Shown: piece after piece, positions 57,239 to 64,000 of the stretch
Layout of the letters: the number at the start of each line of letters is the position of its first letter
How positions within the stretch are numbered: the first letter of the stretch is position 1
NCBI RefSeq assembly: GCF_001652265.1
Contig: NZ_LWBS01000121.1
Coordinates: 54,590 to 118,589 of the forward strand
Reading direction: 5' to 3'
Source of the DNA: Rhizobium leguminosarum
Lineage (GTDB): Bacteria > Pseudomonadota > Alphaproteobacteria > Rhizobiales > Rhizobiaceae
Length of the DNA stretch: 64,000 bases
Position numbers and translations under genes: made by a program
Notes under the pieces: model-generated
The model's input: only the letters and a program-made list of their open reading frames with translations
Told to the model about the DNA's origin: nothing
The model's database searches: none

Positions 57239-57516
57239 CTCTCAAATTCCTCCCATTCGACTGACCGGATCGCGCCGGCCTTGGGCACTGTCTTACAAAA
57301 TATTGACGTTTGCGTAAACGTCAAATTCTGCGCCTTGGCCGTCTTTTCATGAAAAAATTCGAACGCGCGAATCCGTTGGGCAATGAAAGTGCGACGCGTG
57401 AAGCGTCACGCGTGGGAAGGAAGAGACGCCATCTCATCTTCCTTGTCCATCGCAGAACGGCGTATAAATGGAAGCGTCGTTCAACCCGCAATCGGGTGAT
57501 GTTTCAGGAGGGCCGC

Positions 57517-58200
57517 ATGATCAGTTTCGAGGCGATAAGGCAGCGTGCGGAGGAACGAAAGGGCGGAGCGGCCGCGTTGCAGGCCTTGCTGGAGAAACAC
57601 CGACCGGATCACGAGCGGCTGCGCGCCATGCCCGACGATCGCATCCTGGCAGACATGACCCGGCGCATATTCTACAGCGGTTTCGTCCAGAAGGTGATCG
57701 ACAGCAAGTGGCCAGGTTTCGAGGCAGCGTTTTCCGGTTTTGATCCGGCGATGCTGAATATCGCGTCCGACGACTATTGGCACGCCCTCACCTCGGATGA
57801 GCGGATCATCCGCAACGGCGCCAAGATCATATCGGTTCGGGCCAATGCGGCCTTCATCAGGGAATTGGCAAAGGAATATGGCAGCGCCGGCGTCTTCTTC
57901 GCCGACTGGCCTGAGGATGACCAGATCGGCCTTCTCGACCTGCTGAGCAAACGCGGCAACCGGCTCGGCGGCATGACCGGACAATATTTCCTGCGTGGCA
58001 TCGGCCGCGACAGCTTCATCGCCACGATCGACGTGCTCGCCTGCCTCCGATCGGCCGGCGTGCCGCTCTCCTCCTCCGGCACGACGAAGAAGGACCAGCA
58101 GCTGATCCAGCAGGCCTTCAATGACTGGGCGGAGGAAACGGGCCTTTCCTTCATCCATCTCTCGCGCATCAGCGCCTATTCGATCGATTCAGCGCACTGA
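57517..58200 (+). CDS. DNA-3-methyladenine glycosylase I family (Tag-like)
   Basis: A 227-residue protein. FEAIRQRAEERKGGAAAL, ADMTRRIFYSGFVQKVIDSKWPGFEAAFSGFDP, IIRNGAKIISVRANAAFI and GRDSFIATIDVLACLRSAGVP match the adenine glycosylase family PF03352, a helix-hairpin-helix base-excision fold. Compared with E. coli Tag (187 residues) it is longer and diverged, so substrate range is uncertain. CAGGAGG precedes ATG 57517. Confidence 0.8.
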   Translation: MISFEAIRQRAEERKGGAAALQALLEKHRPDHERLRAMPDDRILADMTRRIFYSGFVQKVIDSKWPGFEAAFSGFDPAMLNIASDDYWHALTSDERIIRNGAKIISVRANAAFIRELAKEYGSAGVFFADWPEDDQIGLLDLLSKRGNRLGGMTGQYFLRGIGRDSFIATIDVLACLRSAGVPLSSSGTTKKDQQLIQQAFNDWAEETGLSFIHLSRISAYSIDSAH

Positions 58201-58273
58201 AATTCCGGTCGGGTGGTGGCGCCGGCCGTTCGGACTTCCTAAGTCTTTCGGACGATTCATCGAGGAAGACATC

Positions 58274-58975
58274 ATGACCGACTTTCCCTATGAGAGCGCG
58301 CTTATCGTCGGCGCGGGCTCCGGCATCAGCGCATCGCTTGCCCGGCAATTGTCGGCGCAGGGTGTCAAGGTCGGGCTCGCCGCCCGCAATATCGAGAAAC
58401 TGCAAGGGCTGATCGAGGAGACCGGCGCCAGCGCCTTTACAACGGATGTCTCGCAACCTGCGAGCGTCGCAGCACTCTTCGAAGAGGCTGCCGCTGCGAT
58501 CGGCGGGCCTGACGTGGTGATCTTCAATGCCAGCGCCCGTCAGCGCGGACCGCTCGCCGAACTCGATCCCGCCGATGTCGAGAAGGCGATTGCGACCACC
58601 GCTTTCGGCGGTTTCCTGGTGGTGCAGCAGGCGGCGCGGCGGATGATCCCGCGCGGCCGCGGCGCCATCCTCATCACCGGCGCGTCGGCAAGCGTGAAGG
58701 GCTTTGCGCAATCGGCACCCTTTGCGATGGGCAAGTTCGCGCTGCGTGGCCTTGCCCAGAGTGCTGCCCGCGAACTCGGGCCGATGGGCATCCATGTCGC
58801 CCATTTCGTCATCGACGGCGCGGTGCGCTCGCAGACCCGGCCGGACCGGGTGGAGAAGCCGGATGGCACGCTGCTGCCGGATTCGATCGCCCAGACCTAT
58901 ATCGACGTGCTTCGCCAGCACCGCAGCGCATGGTCGTTGGAGGTGGAGGTCCGGCCCTGGACGGAGAGCTTCTGA
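58274..58975 (+). CDS. SDR-family protein with Phe at the catalytic Tyr position
   Basis: A 233-residue short-chain dehydrogenase-like protein. ALIVGAGSGISASLARQLSAQGVKVGLAAR is the nucleotide-binding motif and FNASARQRGP the N-A-S-type loop. Where Y-x-x-x-K is expected it reads FAMGK (APFAMGKFALRGLAQSAAREL), so the catalytic Tyr is replaced. It may have altered catalysis or a structural/regulatory role. GAGGAAG precedes ATG 58274. Separated by 73 bases from the Tag-like gene. Confidence 0.82.
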   Translation: MTDFPYESALIVGAGSGISASLARQLSAQGVKVGLAARNIEKLQGLIEETGASAFTTDVSQPASVAALFEEAAAAIGGPDVVIFNASARQRGPLAELDPADVEKAIATTAFGGFLVVQQAARRMIPRGRGAILITGASASVKGFAQSAPFAMGKFALRGLAQSAARELGPMGIHVAHFVIDGAVRSQTRPDRVEKPDGTLLPDSIAQTYIDVLRQHRSAWSLEVEVRPWTESF

Positions 58976-58999
58976 GCTTCAGTTTTAGATTAAACAATC

Positions 59000-59052
59000 A
59001 GAGCATGATGTCGTCCGAAAACCGCTCACACTTTTCGGCATTATTATGCTCT
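59000..59052. repeat. Rhizobial short intergenic palindrome
   Basis: AGAGCATGATGTCG to ATTATGCTCT with inner CCGAAAA/TTTTCGG: nested inverted repeats centred on CCGCTCACAC. It is related in form to 32104-32149. Confidence 0.65.
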
Positions 59053-59140
59053 GGCGGCGGCATACTGCCACGGCGAGGCAACTTTCGCGGCGACGTCAAA
59101 CAGATTATGTTCATTCTCGGAGTTGGCCGGGAGGACACTG

Positions 59141-59506
59141 ATGCCGCGTCTGGACCATGTCACCATCGAGACCCGCGATGCGCCCGGGATGATCGGCTTC
59201 CTGGAGACCGTGCTCGGCGTTAGCGAGGGCTATCGGCCGCCCTTCGCCTCGCCCGGCCACTGGCTCTATCTGGACGAACGCCCGGTCATCCATCTCAGCC
59301 TGACATCGCGCAGCACCGATTTTCCACCCGGCATCTTCAATCATGTCGCCTTCAGCCTCTACGAATTCGGGCCGGCGCTGGAGCGCATCAAGGCGGGCGG
59401 TTATCGCTACGAATATTACGATATCCCCGACACCGATCTCGGTCAGGTCTTCGTCTACGGACCCGAAGGCGTGAAAATCGAGCTGCAATATCCCAGGCCC
59501 GCCTGA
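59141..59506 (+). CDS. VOC (glyoxalase/dioxygenase) family protein
   Basis: A 121-residue protein starting MPRLDHVTIETRDAPGMIGF behind GGGAGG. The H6 in LDHV, FNHVAF in the middle and VKIELQYP at the end give the metal-binding H-H-E pattern of single-repeat VOC proteins, which act as dimers. The substrate is unknown. Confidence 0.82.
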   Translation: MPRLDHVTIETRDAPGMIGFLETVLGVSEGYRPPFASPGHWLYLDERPVIHLSLTSRSTDFPPGIFNHVAFSLYEFGPALERIKAGGYRYEYYDIPDTDLGQVFVYGPEGVKIELQYPRPA

Positions 59507-59837
59507 GCGCGCGAGTGGCCATTCGATGTGACGCGTTCGGGGGCAATTGCCGCCAAAAACGGCGTTTTGAACACAAACGTTAAAAAATTCCCATCGGCAT
59601 TAACGGCTTGTTTACCACGTTTCGTGAAAGGTGCGGATTGAGCAGTAGCGATCCGCATTCCTTTTCCCAGTCTCGCGTTCCTTAAGGATGCCGCTACATC
59701 GTTCAGCTTGAGGAAAGTCTAATTGACTATCGTCTTATGAATGGTGCGCTCCGGTCCGCGTAAAGAGGCGGGCAGCAGACGGAAAAGCCAAAGATCGAGC
59801 TCTGACGAGAGGTCGAGCAGTCGAAGCGAGCAAGAAC

Positions 59838-62800
59838 ATGAACGGATCGCGATCAAATCCTTCCCGACAGTCCGACAGGACCTCGCTCGATGCGCTGAAC
59901 CGCACGATCGAAGGGCTGGAGGCGCGCATCGAAGGGCTGATGGGCAGCGGGCGCGAACAGCGGCCGCGCACGGCAACGGCCGAGCGCGATCCTTATGCCG
60001 GCTCCCATGCTCCCCGGCCCGCAAAGGCCCCGCCCGAGCCGCGGCCCGATCCGCTCGCCGAAATCCGTCAACGCCAGCGCACGCTCGAAGCCAGCCGCGA
60101 GCGGCCCTACGCACGCGAACAGGCCCCGCAGCTTCGCGAACCTCTGCCGCGCGCCGCCGCTCCAGTGCCGGCGCCGGCCTTGCGTGCCGGCGACGATACG
60201 ATGACGGAGATTGCCCAGGCCCTCGTCAACCTGCGTCAGGACCTGAAGCGCGACATTTCCGAGGGCGTTACCCGTGAGATGAACGCGCTGCGCGCCGAGC
60301 TGCGCGAGATCAAGACAAATGCTGGCGACGGCCGTTTCGCCGACGACATGCGCGCCGACATGGGCCGCCTTGCCCAGAGCATCACGCAGCTGACCGGCCG
60401 CTCCGCCGCGCCGGAGGCCACAGGCCTGCGCGAGGATTTCGAGGAGCTGCGCTCGCTGATGGACGGGCTGGCGCGCGAGGATTCGCTGCGCCATATGGAA
60501 AACCGTTGGGACGGTTTCGAGAACCGGCTTGCGGCGCTCGATACCGAAGGGCTGCAGGAAGAGCTCGTTTCGCTTGCCTATCGGCTCGACGACATCAAAC
60601 GCCATATCGGCGGCATGGGCGAAAGCCCGGCGGTTCGGGCGCTGGAAGACAAGCTGATCTCGATCGCCACGGCGATGGAGCACTTCGGCAACATGATCCA
60701 GCCGCACGACCGGGTGATGTCCGAACAGTTCGCCGCCATGGACATGCGGCTCGACGAGATCAGCCGGGCGATCGCGGCAAGCGGGCGCACGGCCACTGCG
60801 AATGATCCGGGCCTGATGCAGCGGCTGGAAAACCGGCTGGAGGCGCTGGCCGATCAGATCGACCTGATGAGCCATGATGCGGCCAGCCGCGTGAACCCGG
60901 CCGACGAGCTGGCGATGCGGCTGGAGGCGCTGACGGGACGCGTCGAGGAGATGACGAAGGCGGAAGCGACGTCGCGGCTCGACGAACGGCTGGAACATCT
61001 TTCCTATCTGCTGGAGCGCACGCAGGAGACGGCACCGCAGCCCGACCTCACCGGCACGCTTTCCGACATTTCCCGCAAGATCGACGCGCTTGAGAATGGC
61101 GCCGTCAACGACGTGCTGGCGCAGCGGCTCGACCATCTCGCCCGGCGCATCGACGAGATGGCCTATCAGCAGCAGGCGCCGGCACCGGCCGCGGTAGTCG
61201 ACGACAGCGCCTTCCTGCGTCTCGAAGGACGGCTGAGCGACATCGCCGCCCGGCTGGAGGAGAGCACATCGGCGGCGCCGACCGATCCGCGGGCGCTGAA
61301 GAACCTCGAAGACCAGATCGCCAACCTTTCGGCACTGATGAGCGCGCCGCGCGAAAGCGCTGCGATACCTCCCGAATTCGACCAGCGCATGGGCGCGATC
61401 GAAGACTATATGGCGACGAGCGATGAATATATCATCGAGGCGGCACGCCAGGCGGCAGAGGCTGTCGTCGAAGCCTATTCGCGCCATGGCGGTCCGCAGG
61501 GTGTCATGCCCGCCGCTGACATGTCGGCGCTGACGGCGCTGGCCGAGGATCTGCGCCACCTCGAGGATCTCAGCCGCGACAGCGAGGAACGCACGCACAA
61601 GACTTTCCAGGCGCTGCACGAGACGCTGGTGCATATCGCCGACCGCCTCGACGGCATGGAAGATCGCGGCCGGCCGCTCGCCCAGATGCCGGTCGCCGAC
61701 GTCGATTTCGATGTCGATCCCTATGCGCTGATGGTGGCCGAAGCCGAGATGAACAAGACGCCGGCCGCTGCCCCGACAGCGAAGGCTTCCCCTGTTATCC
61801 GCACGGCCGAGGTCGCAACAGAGCCTGCCGCCCCGGCACAAGCCACCGCCATGAGCGAAACGAGCGCGATCGCCATCGAAGCCGCGACCAGGACGACGGA
61901 GGTTGCGACAGCGGCACGGACACGGGCCCCGGCGAAGGCCAGCCTGCTCGCCAGCCTCGGCAAGCGGCTGCTGCCCGGCAAGAAAGCCGAGAGCCGGGCG
62001 ACCGAACGTCCGATGATCGATCCCGCGCCGTCGATCGATCCCACCGACGTGGTGCCGACGGATGCGGCAAACGAACTGCTCGAGCCGGGCTCGGGCGCAC
62101 CTGACGTGAAGAAGATCCTTGAACGGGTTCGGGCCAGCCAGAGTGCGGCACGCGGCAAACCTGCCGGCGAAACCGATCGCGCCGATTACATCGCTGCAGC
62201 GCGCCGTGCGGCGCAGGCGGCCGCGATGGAGGTGGATGCGAATCCGAAGCAGGCAGTCGTCAAGGCCGAGAAGAAGGGCGCGAATGCCGACAAGGCCGGC
62301 AAGGCCGAGAAGACGGGCAAGACCAGCGCCTTTTCGCGCTACCGGCGGCCGATCCTGCTGGCGGTCGGCGCCGTGCTGCTTGCGATCATGGCCTTTCCGC
62401 TTGCCCGAACGCTGACGAGCGGCGAGCGCGCGCCGCAGCCGCCAGCCGAAGTCTCGGCGCTGACGGGTGCTGCGGAAAACCCGGCGCCGGCCTTGCCCGA
62501 AGCGACACCTGCCCAGCCGGATGCCGCCGCTCTCGGAACGACCGCTCCGGCAGCGGAAGCGGTACCGCCCGCCGCCGAACAGGCGCAGCCGGAAGCAACC
62601 CCGCCTGACGCCGGCGAGCATCTGACCGACGTGGCGCCGCTTGACGGCGAAGGGGCAGCGACCCTTGCCCCTCCCGCTCCGTCCGGCGCGGCACAGGAGA
62701 CATCGGGCTTCGTTCCCGCACCCGCACCGCAGGCCGCCATCACCATTCCAGACACCGTCCAGCCGAAATCGCTTGCCGATGCGGCGAGCAGCGGCGATGC

Positions 62801-63614
62801 GCTGGCGCTGTTCGAGATTGGCGCGCGTTATTCGGACGGCCGCAACGGCATGACGGTCGATCAGAAGCAGGCGGCGAGCTGGTACCAGCTTGCGGCCGAC
62901 AAGGGCTTTGCGCCGGCCGAATACCGACTCGGCAGCATGTACGAGAAGGGCAATGGCGTCGAACGCGACATCGCCAAGGCGAAGGTTTTCTACGAGCAGG
63001 CGGCAAACCAGGGCAATGCCAGCGCCATGCACAATCTCGCCGTGCTCTACGCCTCCGGCGCGCTCGGCCAGCAGGATTATGCGACGGCCGCCTCGTGGTT
63101 CACCAAGGCTGCAAACCTCGGCATCACCGACAGTCAGTTCAACCTGGCAATCCTCTGCGCACGCGGCAACGGTGTTCCGGCGGATCTCGAAGAGTCTTAC
63201 AAGTGGTTTGCGATCGCCGCCAAGGGCGGCGACAAGGATGCGGCGCAGAAGCGCGACGAAGTGGCCAAAGCCATGAAGCCCGACCAGCTCGAACGGGCGC
63301 GCGCCAAGGCCGATCTCTGGAAGCCGGAGCCGGTCGACCACCGCACAAACGCCATCGACATCCCCGACGAATGGGCCGGCACCGGTGTGAAGACGGCGAC
63401 CGTCGACATGAAGAAGGCGGTCCGCAACATCCAGGCGATCCTCAACAATAACGGCTTCGACGCGGGCGTGCCGGATGGCGAAATGGGCGCCAAGACCGTG
63501 ACCGCGATCAAAAACTTCCAGAAGTCCGTTGGCCAGGAGCCGGACGGCAAAGTGACCGACGCGACCGTGAAGGCGCTGCTCGAACTCAACAAGCAGGCCG
63601 GCAAGGCAATCTGA
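59838..63614 (+). CDS. PodJ-like polar localisation protein with Sel1 repeats and peptidoglycan-binding domain
   Basis: A 1258-residue bitopic protein. Residues 1-600 are coiled-coil rich (repeated LENRLEALADQIDLM-like heptads); about 600-830 is an Ala/Pro/Lys-rich linker; one membrane helix RPILLAVGAVLLAIMAFPLA is at about 836-855; the periplasmic part has Sel1-like repeats (ALFEIGARYSDGRNG, APAEYRLGSMYEKGNGV, AMHNLAVLYASGA, SQFNLAILCARGNGV) at about 985-1110 and ends in a peptidoglycan-binding domain (VRNIQAILNNNGFDAGVPDGEMGAKT). This is the PodJ layout, linked to cell-pole maturation in Alphaproteobacteria. Confidence 0.88.
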   Translation: MNGSRSNPSRQSDRTSLDALNRTIEGLEARIEGLMGSGREQRPRTATAERDPYAGSHAPRPAKAPPEPRPDPLAEIRQRQRTLEASRERPYAREQAPQLREPLPRAAAPVPAPALRAGDDTMTEIAQALVNLRQDLKRDISEGVTREMNALRAELREIKTNAGDGRFADDMRADMGRLAQSITQLTGRSAAPEATGLREDFEELRSLMDGLAREDSLRHMENRWDGFENRLAALDTEGLQEELVSLAYRLDDIKRHIGGMGESPAVRALEDKLISIATAMEHFGNMIQPHDRVMSEQFAAMDMRLDEISRAIAASGRTATANDPGLMQRLENRLEALADQIDLMSHDAASRVNPADELAMRLEALTGRVEEMTKAEATSRLDERLEHLSYLLERTQETAPQPDLTGTLSDISRKIDALENGAVNDVLAQRLDHLARRIDEMAYQQQAPAPAAVVDDSAFLRLEGRLSDIAARLEESTSAAPTDPRALKNLEDQIANLSALMSAPRESAAIPPEFDQRMGAIEDYMATSDEYIIEAARQAAEAVVEAYSRHGGPQGVMPAADMSALTALAEDLRHLEDLSRDSEERTHKTFQALHETLVHIADRLDGMEDRGRPLAQMPVADVDFDVDPYALMVAEAEMNKTPAAAPTAKASPVIRTAEVATEPAAPAQATAMSETSAIAIEAATRTTEVATAARTRAPAKASLLASLGKRLLPGKKAESRATERPMIDPAPSIDPTDVVPTDAANELLEPGSGAPDVKKILERVRASQSAARGKPAGETDRADYIAAARRAAQAAAMEVDANPKQAVVKAEKKGANADKAGKAEKTGKTSAFSRYRRPILLAVGAVLLAIMAFPLARTLTSGERAPQPPAEVSALTGAAENPAPALPEATPAQPDAAALGTTAPAAEAVPPAAEQAQPEATPPDAGEHLTDVAPLDGEGAATLAPPAPSGAAQETSGFVPAPAPQAAITIPDTVQPKSLADAASSGDALALFEIGARYSDGRNGMTVDQKQAASWYQLAADKGFAPAEYRLGSMYEKGNGVERDIAKAKVFYEQAANQGNASAMHNLAVLYASGALGQQDYATAASWFTKAANLGITDSQFNLAILCARGNGVPADLEESYKWFAIAAKGGDKDAAQKRDEVAKAMKPDQLERARAKADLWKPEPVDHRTNAIDIPDEWAGTGVKTATVDMKKAVRNIQAILNNNGFDAGVPDGEMGAKTVTAIKNFQKSVGQEPDGKVTDATVKALLELNKQAGKAI

Positions 63615-63656
63615 GGCGACGCGGCGTCATCGTCGATCTAGGAGATTGCCGACGTC

Positions 63657-63789
63657 AGCCCCTCATCCGGCTGCCGCCACCTTCTCCCCGCCTGCGGGGA
63701 GAAGGGGATATGCCGCAACCTCTCCGTCCCCACTTCGCTCTCGCAGGGTACGTCCCCTCGCCCCGTTTACGGGGAGAGGGTTAGGGTCA
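63657..63789. repeat. RIME-like mosaic palindrome
   Basis: CAGCCCCTCATCCGGCTG at the left, CCCCGTTTACGGGGAGAGGG at the right. It is related to 41428-41539 in inverse order. Confidence 0.75.
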
Positions 63790-63844
63790 TATGCGCTAGG
63801 TTTAGCGCTGGACATAAGGAATCTGGTTGTGATTCAAGCTTTGG

Positions 63845-64000
63845 ATGAAGATTCGTCCTGAGATTTTGGATCATTGGCCGGAAGTGCGCGCGCGGCTTCC
63901 GGCGGGTTTTGACTTGGAAGCAACGGCGCGGTTGCGCGGTGCTTTCACGCGGGTGCGGGAAATCAAGAACGCTGAGACGCTGTTGCGGCTGGCACTTGCC
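63845..64000 (+). CDS. IS4-like transposase, N-terminal fragment (runs off window)
   Basis: 52 codons are visible: MKIRPEILDHWPEVRARLPA, then GFDLEATARLRGAFTRVREI and KNAETLLRLALA. The pattern F-D-L-E-A-T-A-R...AETLLRLALA is typical of the N-terminus of a group of IS4-family transposases. The frame is open at the window end; terminal repeats cannot be judged. It follows a RIME element. Confidence 0.7.
   Translation, partial: MKIRPEILDHWPEVRARLPAGFDLEATARLRGAFTRVREIKNAETLLRLALA

Noticed and set aside
59853..63341. Minus-strand open frame of 1162 codons
   Set aside because: It mirrors the PodJ-like gene; long antisense frames are expected in GC-rich coiled-coil genes. It has Arg/Leu/Gly-rich composition and no domain.

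Overview
The window looks like a chromosomal segment of a Rhizobium-type alphaproteobacterium (R. leguminosarum/etli group, inferred). The evidence is the rhizobial intergenic mosaic palindromes, a DUF982 protein, a PodJ-like polar protein, an SSS-transporter/hybrid kinase, GC-rich codon use, and a tRNA-Thr(GGU) used as an integration site. It has two parts: the replication/regulation arm of a tailed-phage prophage (1 to 29740) and ordinary host chromosome (29741 to 64000).

Prophage, left part (1-22077, nearly all minus strand). This is a long early operon system. It encodes a prim-pol/helicase fusion, an SF2 helicase with a zinc ribbon, its own DNA polymerase III beta clamp, a Sak4-like ATPase, a DUF669 ssDNA-binding-like protein, several nucleases (two PD-(D/E)XK, VRR-NUC, HNH, and a zinc-ribbon/Vsr-like enzyme), a C5-cytosine and an MT-A70 adenine methyltransferase, two tandem sigma-like proteins, a MESH1/SpoT-like HD hydrolase, a nucleotidyltransferase and many small proteins. 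Most genes are coupled by ATGA or TGATG overlaps. The first gene of each translation unit usually carries the same leader: a small hairpin with an ACCA-type loop, then CACCAC, then (A)GAGGAGAC and the start codon. Structural and lysis genes are not in view and presumably lie beyond the left edge.

Prophage, immunity region (22077-26590). There are two unrelated repressors on the plus strand. The first (22176) lacks the S24 serine/lysine dyad and is associated with ACAAATTTGT palindromes, which in most copies are fused to a TTGACA -35 box. The second (25792) has an intact dyad, is probably read from a leaderless mRNA, and sits among ATTCGGTA operators with divergent promoters. Between them lie minus-strand early genes, a candidate small RNA (about 22811-22940) whose hairpin loop (GTGGTG) and open segment (GGTCTCCTC) are complementary to the two halves of the shared leader, and a six-unit array with a period of about 115 bp and UUCG-like hairpins (24158-24790). 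Leader family, candidate sRNA and array together are the best candidates for an undescribed RNA-based regulatory system.

Prophage, right end (26585-29740, plus strand). A run of very small proteins, including membrane peptides and a lipoprotein, leads to an excisionase-like protein, a tyrosine integrase, a terminator and attR. attR is a 50-nt copy of the 3' end of tRNA-Thr(GGU).

Host chromosome. Small exported/membrane proteins and DUF982 (30.2-33 kb); HxlR regulator with a DUF1330 protein; a lipoprotein; a UvrD-family helicase; a 3-hydroxyisobutyryl-CoA hydrolase; a GGDEF-EAL protein; GalE; an aminotransferase; MscL; the SSS/hybrid kinase; TetR with an MFS pump; NTF2-like; GFA protein with MarR and two clear operators; a cold-shock protein between two RIME-like palindromes; a beta-oxidation cluster (FadJ-like, cupin, thiolase, acyl-CoA dehydrogenase); a Tag-like glycosylase; an SDR; a VOC protein; a PodJ-like protein; and the first 52 codons of an IS4-like transposase at the right edge.
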